Assembly: GCA_024404245.1 (NCBI GenBank) | Contig: JAKSQH010000002.1 | Location: 26,346-90,345 of the forward strand | DNA length: 64,000 nucleotides | Source: Clostridia bacterium | GTDB lineage: Bacteria > Bacillota > Clostridia > Christensenellales > Aristaeellaceae | Reading direction: 5' to 3' | Shown: positions 50,828 through 60,428 of the stretch, piece by piece | Layout: the number at the start of each line of letters is the position of its first letter | Numbering within the stretch: the first letter of the stretch is position 1 | The notes under the pieces: model-generated | Seen by the model: only the letters and a program-made list of their open reading frames with translations | Told to the model about the DNA's origin: nothing | The model's database searches: none | Position numbers and translations under genes: made by a program

Positions 50828-53054
50828 CCGCACGGCACTTGACCGGGCGGCCGCGGCCGGAGCGGACGCGGTTTATCTGGGCTACGCGTCTTTCAGCGCG
50901 CGTGCGGGTGCCGCCAACTTCGATACGGAAGGTCTGACAGAAGCGATTCATTTCGCGCATCTTCACCACATACGCGTATACGTAACGGTCAACACACTTG
51001 TTAAGGATACGGAACTGGAGGAGATTCTCAGGGTTCTTCGTCTCCTGCGGGACCTGAAGGCGGACGGCGTGCTTATACAGGATCCCGGAGTGCTCCGGCT
51101 TGCCCGAAAATGCTTCCCGGGTTTGCATGTGCACGCAAGCACACAAATGGCGATACATAACCGCACAGGTGTCAGCTGGTGCGCGCGGCAGGGAATGAAA
51201 CGCGTCGTGCTCGCGCGTGAATGCAGCGCGGACGAGATACGGAAATGCACAAAGGAACCGGTTGAGGTTGAGGTTTTTGTTCACGGCGCGCAGTGCACGG
51301 CTGTGAGCGGAATGTGCCTGTTTTCATCCATGGCGGGTGAAAGAAGCGGAAACCGCGGCAGATGCGCGCAGCCGTGCAGGCTGGAATACTCCTATCGCGG
51401 CAGGCGCGGGGCATGGCTCAGTCCGCGTGATGTGTGCCTGAGAAATGACCTGCCGGCACTGCGGGACGCCGGAGCCGCTTCGCTTAAAATTGAAGGGCGT
51501 CTGAAACGACCGGAGTATGTGGCTGTAGTAACGAAATCATACCGTGACGCGGTTGACGCGCTGTATGCCGGAAGCTTTACACGCGCGGACGAACGCGAGG
51601 AAACCGCGCTGAAACAGATCTTTCAGCGCGGGGGATTCATGCGCGGGTATGTGATGAAATGCGAAGACGCGGATGTGATCTGCCCGGAACGCGTGTCACA
51701 CGCGGGGGTAAGAATCGGTGTTATCGATTCTGTGGGGGAACGGCTGGCCGGTATCCGCACGGAACGGACACTGCATGACGGTGACGCGCTCCAGATCCGC
51801 CACGGTGAGAATACGGAAGATGTGATTTATTCGGGCAGGGAAACCGCCGCGGGCGATGTGGCAAAGCTGTGGATCCGTGAAGGTCTCAGAATCGGTAAAG
51901 GGGATGAAGTGGTAAGGCTCGCGGACGCGCTTCAGCTGCGCGAGGCCATGGCGATGCAGATCGGGAAGATACCCGTAAGTCTGCATCTCCGCGCGATGCC
52001 CGGTGAACCGCTGCAACTGAAAGCAAGCGACGGGAATGTCAGTACCGTATGCACGGGCGACACGGTACAGGCGGCCAAAACGCGGCCTTCAACCCCGGAA
52101 GACCTGAAAAGGAACCTCGGGAAAACCGGTGACACGGCGTTTGTATGTGAGCAGATAACCGTTGTAACGGAGAATGCCTTCGTGCCGGTATCCGCCCTGA
52201 ACGCGCTGCGGCGGGAAACATTGGAACTGCTCGCAAAGGAACGCGCCGGGGCGTTCGCGTACGATACATCCGGAGAAGGCAATGTTCCTGAGGATGATCT
52301 TCCTGCGCGGGAACTGCCGGAAATGGTGATTTACCGTGATCCGGCGAGAATACAGACGGCAGAGGGACAGCGCGCTGTGCTTTATCCGGAGGATTACAGG
52401 CGTGACGCGCTTGAAAAGGCACTGAACGGGTGCCCTGACGGAATATGGCTGCATCTGCCGCCGGTGTGTGAGGAAAGCACGCTGACAGAACTGGCGGATC
52501 TGACTGAGCGGTTCGCGGCAAAACTCGGGGGTGTTGTGCTCGGAAGTATCGGGCAGCTGGGCATTGACTGGAAGGTACCGTACGGTGCCGGAGCGGGGAT
52601 ACCCGTTATGAACAGGCAGGCCGCGGGATTCCTGCTGGATGAGGGATGCGAGTTTGTAACCGCTTCGCCGGAGCTGACCGAACGTGAAACGCGCGCCCTG
52701 TGCGCCGGGAAAGCGCCTGTTACCGTAAGGGCGTACTGCCGGGAACAGTTGATGATTCTGCATCATTGCCCGGCGCGGACATGGCTCGGCATGACAAAAG
52801 GGCATCGGGAATGCACCATGTGTGACCGCAATACGGCGGACGCGCTGCGCGGAACGTATCTGACAGACCGCCGCGGGGAAAAGCTGCCGCTTGAGCGGAT
52901 ACGCCTGCCGGAGGGTTGCCTTGTGCGTGTGCGGAATATCGCGGTGACTGATATCCTGCAGCATTGCGGGGGCCTGTACCGGACGACGGAAGACTTACCC
53001 GGTGATGAGACGGCGGAACGCACCTCCGGGCATTGGTACCGTGCGACGGAATAA
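50796..53054 (+). CDS. Peptidase U32 family protein with DUF3656 domain
   Basis: Protein of 752 residues related to TrhP/RlhA, which hydroxylate tRNA or rRNA, although the family is named for collagenase-like peptidases. The U32 part opens with VLAPAGDRTALDRAAAAGADAVYLG and has the cysteine signature FSSMAGERSGNRGRCAQPCR. A DUF3656-type middle region is followed by a second U32-like part ending in Cys-rich segments (CPARTWLG, ECTMCDRN) that may bind an Fe-S cluster. It overlaps zapA. mutS2 begins 14 bases after its stop. Confidence 0.92.
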   Translation: MKMEVLAPAGDRTALDRAAAAGADAVYLGYASFSARAGAANFDTEGLTEAIHFAHLHHIRVYVTVNTLVKDTELEEILRVLRLLRDLKADGVLIQDPGVLRLARKCFPGLHVHASTQMAIHNRTGVSWCARQGMKRVVLARECSADEIRKCTKEPVEVEVFVHGAQCTAVSGMCLFSSMAGERSGNRGRCAQPCRLEYSYRGRRGAWLSPRDVCLRNDLPALRDAGAASLKIEGRLKRPEYVAVVTKSYRDAVDALYAGSFTRADEREETALKQIFQRGGFMRGYVMKCEDADVICPERVSHAGVRIGVIDSVGERLAGIRTERTLHDGDALQIRHGENTEDVIYSGRETAAGDVAKLWIREGLRIGKGDEVVRLADALQLREAMAMQIGKIPVSLHLRAMPGEPLQLKASDGNVSTVCTGDTVQAAKTRPSTPEDLKRNLGKTGDTAFVCEQITVVTENAFVPVSALNALRRETLELLAKERAGAFAYDTSGEGNVPEDDLPARELPEMVIYRDPARIQTAEGQRAVLYPEDYRRDALEKALNGCPDGIWLHLPPVCEESTLTELADLTERFAAKLGGVVLGSIGQLGIDWKVPYGAGAGIPVMNRQAAGFLLDEGCEFVTASPELTERETRALCAGKAPVTVRAYCREQLMILHHCPARTWLGMTKGHRECTMCDRNTADALRGTYLTDRRGEKLPLERIRLPEGCLVRVRNIAVTDILQHCGGLYRTTEDLPGDETAERTSGHWYRATE

Positions 53055-53068
53055 AGGAGATTATTAAC

Positions 53069-55426
53069 ATGATCGGACAAAGGACACTGCGTGTCCTGGA
53101 ATTCAACAGAATTCTGGAGATGACTGCAGAAGGCGCGCAAACTCCGCTCGGAGCGGAAAAATGCAGGGACCTGAAGCCGTATGACAATATTGCGGATGTG
53201 CTCGCGGCACAGGCGGAAACAGAAGAAGCGACAGTTATACTGCAGTATATCGGCGGTTCACCGATGAGTTCGTTTCCGGATGTCCGTCCTTCGCTGACTA
53301 TATGCGAAAAGGGCGCTTCACTGAGCCCCGCCGCGCTGCTGAATGTTGCTGCTTTGCTGAAAGCGTCATCCGGCATGAAGAGCGCGCTTGTGACAGAACG
53401 GGAAAACACACCCGTTCTGCGCGCGAAAGCCGAAAGACTGTTTGAAATGCGCTCACTTGAACGGGATATCACGGACGCGATTATTTCAGAGGATGAGATT
53501 GCCGACCGTGCTTCGCCCGCGCTCGCGGATATCAGGCGTCATCTGCGGGGCGCACGGGAAAAAATCCGTGAACGGCTGAATCAGATGATCCGCTCGTCCG
53601 AACTGCAGAAGATGCTGCAGGAACCCGTTGTAACAGTGCGCAATGACCGGTATGTGATTCCCGTGCGTGCCGAATATGTGAACCAGGTGCCGGGCCTTGT
53701 GCATGACCGATCCGCTTCCGGAGCCACACTTTTTATAGAACCGCTTGCTGCCGTGGAGGCCGGTAATGAACTGAAACAATGGGAGTTGAAGGAACGCGAG
53801 GAGATCGCGAGAATACTCGCGGAATTATCGGCCAAGGTTGCTCCTTACGCCGGTGAACTGCGCGATAATACGGAAATACTGACCGAACTGGATTTCATCT
53901 TCGCCAAAGGCCAGCTGAGCCGGAGACTTTACTGCGTACAACCCAAACTGAACGACCGCGGCTATATCCGCATTGTAAGGGGACGGCATCCGCTGATTGA
54001 TCCTGAAAAGGTGGTCCCGCTTGATCTGTGGCTCGGAACGGACTTCAACACACTTGTGGTTACCGGCCCGAACACCGGCGGCAAAACCGTAACACTGAAG
54101 ACAACCGGTTTGTTTACGCTGATGGCGCAGGCGGGGCTTCAGATTCCCGCCGATCCCGGAACGGAACTCGCGGTTTTTGAACAGATTTTTGCCGATATCG
54201 GCGATGAACAGAGCATTGAACAGAGCCTGAGTACATTTTCCGGGCATATGACCAACATTGTGACCATTATGCGGGAAGTAACGCCGAGGGATCTCGTTCT
54301 TTTTGATGAACTGGGAGCCGGTACGGATCCTACGGAGGGCGCGGCGCTGGCGCAGAGTATTCTGACAAGGCTGCTGCATATCCGCGTAAGGACAATCGCG
54401 ACAACGCACTACAGTGAACTGAAAGTGTTTGCCATGACCACGCAGGGCGTTGAAAACGCTTCAGTGGAGTTCAATGTAGAAACACTGCGTCCGACATACA
54501 GGCTGTCGATCGGCGTGCCCGGAAAGAGCAACGCTTTTGAAATCAGCCGCAGGCTCGGACTGCCGGAAAACCTGATAGATGCCGCGAAAAACCTGCTGTC
54601 CGGAGAAAGCATCCGGTTTGAGGATGTAATCGCGGATGCCGAGTATCACCGGCAGGTCGCCGAAAAAGAACGCATGCTGGCGCAGGAAGCTTCAAAGGAG
54701 ACTGTGAGACTGCGCGACGAAGCCGAAAAACTGCGTAAAGAGATGGAAGAACGCAGAGAACAGACACTGCGGAAAACACGTGAGGACGCGAGAAGAATTC
54801 TTGAGCAGGCGAGACGTGAGTCGGAAGGTATCCTGAGTGATCTCAAGCGGCTGCGGAAGAACGCGGCGGCAGGAAACGAGGGAGAGGCCGCGGCACTGAA
54901 AAAACGCCTTGAGCATGACATTGACGAGGTCAGCGAAGGCCTGAAACAGGCGGAGGATGATTCTGTGGCGCCGGATTCCGTAAAGGCGGGCGACACGGTG
55001 ATGATCCTGACGCTGAATACCGAAGGCATTGTGCTGTCACCGGCTGATCCGAAAGGCGATGTTCAGCTACAGATCGGCAGTATGAAAATGAAGGCGCCGT
55101 TGAGCGCGCTCAGAATCAGGAAACAGGAAAAACCGGGCGCGAAAACCGTGGTCAGAACCAAAACCGGTACGCTGAGTCGCACGGTCGCGCAGGAATGCGA
55201 TGTGCGCGGAATGATGCTGGAGGAAGCGCAGACTGTTGTCGGCCTGTATCTGGATGAAGCCGTGCTGGTGGGCCTGAATGAAGTGAGCATCATTCACGGC
55301 AAAGGAACCGGTGTGCTGCGGGCAGGCATACGGCAGGACCTGAAGAAAAACAAGCACGTAAAAAGCTGGCGACCCGGCATGTACGGTGAGGGTGAGGACG
55401 GCGTGACGGTTGTATCACTGAAGTAA
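53069..55426 (+). CDS. mutS2: Endonuclease MutS2
   Basis: MutS-family ATPase with a C-terminal Smr nuclease, involved in suppressing recombination and in rescuing collided ribosomes in Firmicutes. The 785-residue protein has Walker A TGPNTGGKTVTLKT (about 332-345), DELGAGTDPTEGAALA with Walker B, and ATTHYSELKVFA. A long coiled coil (about 510-640) and a KOW-like region follow. The Smr domain reads ECDVRGMMLEEAQTVV and IIHGKGTGVLR. The Smr LDxR motif is CDVR here, keeping Asp and Arg. ATAAAGGAGA precedes the ATG at 53069. Confidence 0.96.
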   Translation: MIGQRTLRVLEFNRILEMTAEGAQTPLGAEKCRDLKPYDNIADVLAAQAETEEATVILQYIGGSPMSSFPDVRPSLTICEKGASLSPAALLNVAALLKASSGMKSALVTERENTPVLRAKAERLFEMRSLERDITDAIISEDEIADRASPALADIRRHLRGAREKIRERLNQMIRSSELQKMLQEPVVTVRNDRYVIPVRAEYVNQVPGLVHDRSASGATLFIEPLAAVEAGNELKQWELKEREEIARILAELSAKVAPYAGELRDNTEILTELDFIFAKGQLSRRLYCVQPKLNDRGYIRIVRGRHPLIDPEKVVPLDLWLGTDFNTLVVTGPNTGGKTVTLKTTGLFTLMAQAGLQIPADPGTELAVFEQIFADIGDEQSIEQSLSTFSGHMTNIVTIMREVTPRDLVLFDELGAGTDPTEGAALAQSILTRLLHIRVRTIATTHYSELKVFAMTTQGVENASVEFNVETLRPTYRLSIGVPGKSNAFEISRRLGLPENLIDAAKNLLSGESIRFEDVIADAEYHRQVAEKERMLAQEASKETVRLRDEAEKLRKEMEERREQTLRKTREDARRILEQARRESEGILSDLKRLRKNAAAGNEGEAAALKKRLEHDIDEVSEGLKQAEDDSVAPDSVKAGDTVMILTLNTEGIVLSPADPKGDVQLQIGSMKMKAPLSALRIRKQEKPGAKTVVRTKTGTLSRTVAQECDVRGMMLEEAQTVVGLYLDEAVLVGLNEVSIIHGKGTGVLRAGIRQDLKKNKHVKSWRPGMYGEGEDGVTVVSLK

Positions 55427-55441
55427 AAGGAAGTGAAAGAA

Positions 55442-56134
55442 ATGAAGGAACATCCCGACATCCTTGTGGTGGATGATGATCCGAACATTTCCAGACTTGT
55501 GCAGCTCTACCTTGAAAAGGAGGGCTTTGAGGTTCGTGTTACCGGCCGCGGGGATGACGCGGTCAATGAATTCCACCGCTTTCCGCCGGACCTGATTCTG
55601 CTTGATGTGATGCTGCCGGGGATGGACGGAACACAGGTGCTGAAAAACATACGGAAATCGAGTGAGATTCCGGTTATTATGCTTACGGCACGCGAAGAAA
55701 CCTTTGATAAAGTGCTCTGCCTTGAACTCGGCGCCGATGATTATATCACAAAACCGTTTGACGGGAAGGAACTTGTGGCGAGAGTGAAAGCGGTTCTGCG
55801 CAGAACACAGGGCACTGAAGAAGACAAAACAACGGATCTCGCGTTTTCCGGCCTTACAGTCAGCATTACCGAGTATGAAACACGGTATGAAGGACGTAAG
55901 GTTGAAATGCCGCCGAAAGAACTGGAAGTGCTTTACTTCCTCGCGTCACATCCGAATCAGGTATTCACTCGCGAACAGCTGTTGAAACAGGTGTGGGGGT
56001 TTGATTTCTTCGGGGACAGCCGCACCGTGGATGTTCATATCAAGCGGCTGCGCGAGAAACTGCCTGACAGCGAACGCTTCGGATGGTGCATCCATACGGT
56101 GCGCGGCGTCGGATATAAGTTCGAACTGAACTGA
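55442..56134 (+). CDS. OmpR-family response regulator
   Basis: Two-component transcription regulator of 230 residues. The receiver domain has the acidic pair in VVDDDPN, the phosphoacceptor Asp55 in LLDVMLPGMDG, and Lys in DDYITKPFDG. The DNA-binding winged helix carries FTREQLLKQVWGFDFFGDSRTVDVHIKRLREKL. AAAAGGAAG lies ten bases before the ATG at 55442. The cognate kinase gene starts 17 bases after its stop. The target genes are unknown. Confidence 0.95.
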   Translation: MKEHPDILVVDDDPNISRLVQLYLEKEGFEVRVTGRGDDAVNEFHRFPPDLILLDVMLPGMDGTQVLKNIRKSSEIPVIMLTAREETFDKVLCLELGADDYITKPFDGKELVARVKAVLRRTQGTEEDKTTDLAFSGLTVSITEYETRYEGRKVEMPPKELEVLYFLASHPNQVFTREQLLKQVWGFDFFGDSRTVDVHIKRLREKLPDSERFGWCIHTVRGVGYKFELN

Positions 56135-56150
56135 CCATCGGAGGCGGACC

Positions 56151-57632
56151 ATGTTTACAAGGATCATGTCCATGGTACTCGCGGTGATCCTGCTTCTGAC
56201 CGCGGCACTGACGGTAACGAACGCGATATCCGTGCGGAACAGGGAGATTAATAACAAACTGACATATCTGACAGGGCAGGCCAGCGATATCGCGTATATA
56301 GCGGGGCAGATGTCCTCCGATTCCGGAAACCTGTTTACCGGCCGTATTTTCCGAAATGACAGCCAGACCACAAAAAGGTATCTGAACAAAAAAGCCTCGG
56401 ATGTGTATGACGAATTCGGCGCGTATATCGCGGTGGTGGACCGGCAGGGCAACGTACAGGATAATATCCGCGCGGCGTACAGTGAGGACCCGGATTTCGC
56501 CGCGTCCCTGAGCGGAAAAGAAATCAGAGCCGCGTTAAGCAGAATTCTCGGGGGCGAAACGATTTCGGTAAGGACCTATATTGAAGGGGACCCGGTGTTT
56601 ACGGTCGGTGTGCCTTATGTGCGCGGAGGAACCGTACTCGGTGCTGTGTTTATCCAGACAAAAGCGCAGCGGATTGAGGATGGCGTAACGGAGATGATCC
56701 TTCGCTCCGCGGCTATCGCTTTTGCCGCTCTGCTGCTTGCGGGAATCTGCCTGTTCATTTATGTGCGGTCCGTGCTGAAACCGCTGAAGGCCCTGACAGA
56801 AGCCGCGGCATCCATGGCCGACGGAGATTTCAAAGTACGGCTGGATGAAAGCGGAAGCACGCAGGAAATACGTGAGCTGAGCGGCGCGTTCAACACAATG
56901 GCGGGAAAGCTCGCCGAGGTTGAAACCGGAAGACGGGAATTTGTCGCGAACGTGAGCCATGAGCTGAAAAGCCCGATTACAAGCATCAGAGGCTTCGCGG
57001 AGGGAATGGCGGACGGCGTGATTCCGCCGGAGGAACAGCCGAAGTATCTCGGCCTTATGAAAGATGAGGCTAAGCGGCTGTCGACGCTGATCGAGGATCT
57101 GCTGGCACTGTCGCGGCTGGAACGGGAGGACGCGGTTCCCGATTACAGCGATTTTGATATCAATGAGATGCTCCGGCGGGCAATCATCCGCAGAATCAAT
57201 GATCTTGACGAAAAACAGCTTGATGTTGATTGCGATTTTGAAGCGGATGAATGCTATGTACACGCGGATAGCGACAGGATTGAACAGGTTGTTATCAACC
57301 TGTTTGACAACGCGATCAAGTTTACGCCGGCGAACGGCAGGATTGTGCTGAAAACGGAACGGCTGGATGACTGCTGTACAGTGACCGTGACCGACAACGG
57401 TATCGGAATTCCTGAGGAAGACCGCGGGAAGGTATTTGACAGGTTCTTTACCGCGGACCGTGCTCATACGGCGGGGAAAGGTACGGGGCTCGGTCTCAGC
57501 ATCTGCAAAAGAATTATGGAGATGCATCACAGGACGATCAGACTTCTGGATACGGAAAACGGTGCATCATTCATGATAACGCTGGATAAAGCGGAGCAGC
57601 AAAGAAAAACGGAGGCGGATGAGAATGCTTGA
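56151..57632 (+). CDS. Sensor histidine kinase with HAMP domain
   Basis: Membrane kinase partner of the preceding regulator, 493 residues. A first transmembrane helix (about 5-27) is followed by an extracellular sensor region of about 150 residues. A second helix lies at about 185-207. A HAMP domain (VLKPLKALTEAAASMADGDF), the phosphoacceptor His270 in NVSHELKSPITSIRGFAEG, and an HATPase domain (NLFDNAIKFTP, DNGIGIPEEDR, GKGTGLGLSI) complete it. The signal sensed is unknown; the layout resembles envelope-stress sensors. It is followed by and overlaps aroK. Confidence 0.95.
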   Translation: MFTRIMSMVLAVILLLTAALTVTNAISVRNREINNKLTYLTGQASDIAYIAGQMSSDSGNLFTGRIFRNDSQTTKRYLNKKASDVYDEFGAYIAVVDRQGNVQDNIRAAYSEDPDFAASLSGKEIRAALSRILGGETISVRTYIEGDPVFTVGVPYVRGGTVLGAVFIQTKAQRIEDGVTEMILRSAAIAFAALLLAGICLFIYVRSVLKPLKALTEAAASMADGDFKVRLDESGSTQEIRELSGAFNTMAGKLAEVETGRREFVANVSHELKSPITSIRGFAEGMADGVIPPEEQPKYLGLMKDEAKRLSTLIEDLLALSRLEREDAVPDYSDFDINEMLRRAIIRRINDLDEKQLDVDCDFEADECYVHADSDRIEQVVINLFDNAIKFTPANGRIVLKTERLDDCCTVTVTDNGIGIPEEDRGKVFDRFFTADRAHTAGKGTGLGLSICKRIMEMHHRTIRLLDTENGASFMITLDKAEQQRKTEADENA

Positions 57633-58134
57633 CAGACATCTGTTCATTATCGGTATGCCCGGCTGCGGGAAGAGCAGCCTCGGGAAACGTGTGGCGAAAG
57701 AAACCGGGATGCCGTTTACCGACACAGACAGTCTGATTGCGCAGACGTGCGGGGGCAGCGTGAACGACTTTTTCGCGGCATACGGCGAGGACGCGTTTCG
57801 CCGTGCCGAGACCAATACGCTGATCGCTCTTTCCAGGGCAAGGCCGATGATTATCTCAACCGGCGGAGGTACGGTTATCAATCCCGTGAACCGTGAAATC
57901 ATGCGTAATTTCGGAACGATACTGCTGATCGACAGGCCGATTGAGGACATTCTGGGCGATATAAAGCTTGACAGGCGTCCGACATTGCAGGAAAAAGGTC
58001 TGCCTGAAGTTGAACGGCTGTATTATGAGCGCCTTCCGGTATACCGCGAGGCCGCGGATCATGTTCTGGTGAATAACAAGGGTTATCATATGGCGGTTTA
58101 TTCGCTTGTGCGCCTGGTAAAGGAGTGGTACTGA
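57625..58134 (+). CDS. aroK: Shikimate kinase
   Basis: Phosphorylates shikimate in aromatic amino acid synthesis. The 169-residue protein has Walker A GMPGCGKSSLG, the shikimate-binding Asp in TDTDSLI, STGGGTVI, and the lid arginine region LDRRPTLQ. The ATG at 57625 is nine bases after GGAGG; one at 57619 is only three bases away. It overlaps the kinase gene upstream and shares its last base with the start of the next gene. Confidence 0.92.
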   Translation: MLDRHLFIIGMPGCGKSSLGKRVAKETGMPFTDTDSLIAQTCGGSVNDFFAAYGEDAFRRAETNTLIALSRARPMIISTGGGTVINPVNREIMRNFGTILLIDRPIEDILGDIKLDRRPTLQEKGLPEVERLYYERLPVYREAADHVLVNNKGYHMAVYSLVRLVKEWY

Positions 58135-58961
58135 TGGACTATCGTTTTGATATTGTCGGCAAGATCGGCTCAATGGCCCTGATCCGTAAGGAAGATAAGG
58201 ATATCGACTATAATATTTTCAGCAGACTCGGTTCTGAACTGAAACCGGGAATGATCTGGGTAACAAGCGGAGCGACCGAAATCGGCCGGCTTGATTATAT
58301 GAAACGTACCGGATGCGAGCTCTGCGGTGATCCCGATCAGGATAAGGCGGATTACGCCGCGCAGGGGCAGAGCATCCTGATGCAGAATTACCGGCAGTTT
58401 ATACCGCCGGAATACGGTATCCGTCAGATTCTGGTTGAACATACACATTTCAATGATCCCGAAAAGTGCGAACATATCCGTAAGCTGCTGATCCGCGCGG
58501 CGCAGCAGAAAACAATTCCGATTGTGAACTACAATGACCCCGTAAGTGATGAGGAAAACCGTAAGATGGAACTCGCGGCCCGCAGACAGCAGGGCGGGGA
58601 AGTGCATGAATGTGTGGACAATGACGAGACCGCCGCTGTGATCGCCAATCTTGTGCATGCCAGAACGCTTGTGCTGATGACATCTACCGACGGAATATAT
58701 TCGGATCCGCGGGATCCTTCAACGCTGATCCGCGATGTAAGCGGAAAAACCTTTGAGGAAGTGGAGAAAAAGGTGCGTGAAATGCAGAACAACTGCATCG
58801 GCGCGAGCAGGGCGGGCGCGAACGGAGCAAAGGCCAAGCTTGAATACGCACTGGGATGTGTAAGGGGCGGAACGACCGTGATTATCGGGCATGCCCGCTG
58901 CAGACTGAGTGACCTGGTCAACGGCCGTGTTCCCTGTACACGGATCGGAGTGGACGCATGA
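58134..58961 (+). CDS. Amino acid kinase family protein (glutamate 5-kinase-like, no PUA domain)
   Basis: Cytosolic kinase of 275 residues with the carbamate/amino-acid kinase fold. It shows VTSGATEIGR near residue 45, the VNYNDPVSDEENR and VDNDETAAVIANL segments typical of ProB-like enzymes, LMTSTDGIYSDPR, and the GASRAGANGAKAKLEYALG region. ProB usually opens with KxGS and ends in a PUA domain; this protein has a variant start (VGKIGSMAL) and lacks PUA. The substrate is uncertain. Its ATG overlaps the aroK stop (TGATG) and follows AAAGGAGTGG. The next gene overlaps by four bases. Confidence 0.85.
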   Translation: MDYRFDIVGKIGSMALIRKEDKDIDYNIFSRLGSELKPGMIWVTSGATEIGRLDYMKRTGCELCGDPDQDKADYAAQGQSILMQNYRQFIPPEYGIRQILVEHTHFNDPEKCEHIRKLLIRAAQQKTIPIVNYNDPVSDEENRKMELAARRQQGGEVHECVDNDETAAVIANLVHARTLVLMTSTDGIYSDPRDPSTLIRDVSGKTFEEVEKKVREMQNNCIGASRAGANGAKAKLEYALGCVRGGTTVIIGHARCRLSDLVNGRVPCTRIGVDA

Positions 58962-60127
58962 ACGGGCAGCTTGCCCGTGCAATCACATATTTTACCGGAA
59001 CAACCGGTATTATGAGTGAGCTGTGTATTGCCTGCGGAACAGGTGAACGCGTGACGGACGCGTATTCCGCGGGAACCGGTCCGGAAACATTGTTTGATCT
59101 GGCGAGCGTTACAAAGCTGTTCACAGGCCTGACAATCCTGAGGCTGCGTGATGAGGGCTTACTGTCACTTGAGATGAAGGTGACAGATGCGGCGCCGCAG
59201 TTTACAGAACTCGGGGATGTGACAGTAGGACAGTTGCTGTCATTCGCGGCGGAACTGAAAACACCCGGGCGTATCGATGCCTGCAAAAACAAAACCGAAG
59301 CGTTACAATGCCTGTACGGAACGCGGGCAATCGGAAAACCGGGACGGAGACCGTACTCGGATATTCCTGCAATGATTCTGAAGTATGTCGCTGAAGCGGT
59401 TTGCGGAGAACAATTCTACGGGATCGTCAGACGGTGTGTTCTTCTTCCGGCCGGCATGCTGGAAACATGGAGCCGGATACCGGAAGAGCGCCTGAGTGAC
59501 TGCCTTGACTACAGCGGTGAGCACCGTATCGAGAAGGAAAGAAGAATTCTGCGGGAAGGACCCGCGGTCGGAATACCGCACGATCCGAAGGCTTCAATAC
59601 TTTGCGGTACTGACGGGGATCTTTGCGGACACGCGGGTTTGTTTTCAACCCTTCCGGACATGGTAAAATTCTGCCGCGCGCTTCTGAACGGGAGTATCGT
59701 GAAGAAAGAAACGCTTGCTGAAATGGCTGTGAACCGTACCGGCTATATGATGGAGGACGGAACATACCGCCAGTATCTCGGATATCAGTGCTATGTTAAG
59801 CATCCGGATCAATACTATTCGGAAATCCCGGCGTACATGAGTGTGCACGCCGTCGGCATTGCCGGTTTTACGGGCAATCATCTTTCGGTTGATCCGCAGA
59901 AAGGAATTTTCGCGCTTTTCCTCGGAAACAGAGTGAAGGACCGACTGACCGTACTGATTCCGGATGACGGAAAAAGCTGGAAGGATTACGGCCTTGAGGA
60001 AGACGGACCGGGCTTGTACCGGTGGGATGAAGAAACGCTTATTCCGTCCTCGGTTAACTATGTGCACCGGAAGGATGAAAATTTGCACACAAGGATATAC
60101 GAGGTTCTGAAGGAATACGCGCTGTAA
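58958..60127 (+). CDS. Beta-lactamase-family serine hydrolase (class C fold)
   Basis: Serine hydrolase of 389 residues with the catalytic Ser-x-x-Lys in DLASVTKLFTGLTIL. A Tyr-Ser-Asp in GRRPYSDIPAMI stands for the Tyr-x-Asn motif. The third block is GIAGFTGNHLSVDP. No signal peptide is evident, so it is probably cytosolic, unlike true beta-lactamases and most DD-peptidases. It may be an esterase or a peptidase acting on a small metabolite. Its ATG overlaps the previous stop. It ends the last long housekeeping operon of the window. Confidence 0.87.
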   Translation: MNGQLARAITYFTGTTGIMSELCIACGTGERVTDAYSAGTGPETLFDLASVTKLFTGLTILRLRDEGLLSLEMKVTDAAPQFTELGDVTVGQLLSFAAELKTPGRIDACKNKTEALQCLYGTRAIGKPGRRPYSDIPAMILKYVAEAVCGEQFYGIVRRCVLLPAGMLETWSRIPEERLSDCLDYSGEHRIEKERRILREGPAVGIPHDPKASILCGTDGDLCGHAGLFSTLPDMVKFCRALLNGSIVKKETLAEMAVNRTGYMMEDGTYRQYLGYQCYVKHPDQYYSEIPAYMSVHAVGIAGFTGNHLSVDPQKGIFALFLGNRVKDRLTVLIPDDGKSWKDYGLEEDGPGLYRWDEETLIPSSVNYVHRKDENLHTRIYEVLKEYAL

Positions 60128-60428
60128 ATGAAAACCGCCGCGAAGCGCGGGCTGTATGCGCCGCGCCTCCGGGAAGATAATGCCGGTAATGCAGGCGCGG
60201 GGCAATCCGTACTTTATTTACATATCCGTATTATTTCGGGAAAACAGGAAGATCGGATCGATACATGACAAAACTTCAAAGGCGCAAAGCCGGAAACCGG
60301 GGCCTTATATCAAACTTAGGAAACGGAAAGACCTTCATACCGTGCTGTATAACTGTACTTTATTCAAACCGGGAGAACCGGGCGGCTAACAGGAATTGAT
60401 CGGGTTAAAGGGGAGACCGCGGAATCAA
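60128..60428 (+). other. Stretch without recognisable gene
   Basis: About 300 bases between two genes. A short open frame at 60156-60389 (77 codons) has no family features, an abnormal composition and no good ribosome binding site. There are small GC-rich inverted repeats near 60137 (CCGCG/CGCGG), but no terminator with a T-tract. This marks the start of the degraded end of the window. Confidence 0.5.

Noticed and set aside
60156-60389. 77-codon open frame after the serine hydrolase
   Set aside because: No motif and no convincing ribosome binding site; listed only as an empty stretch.
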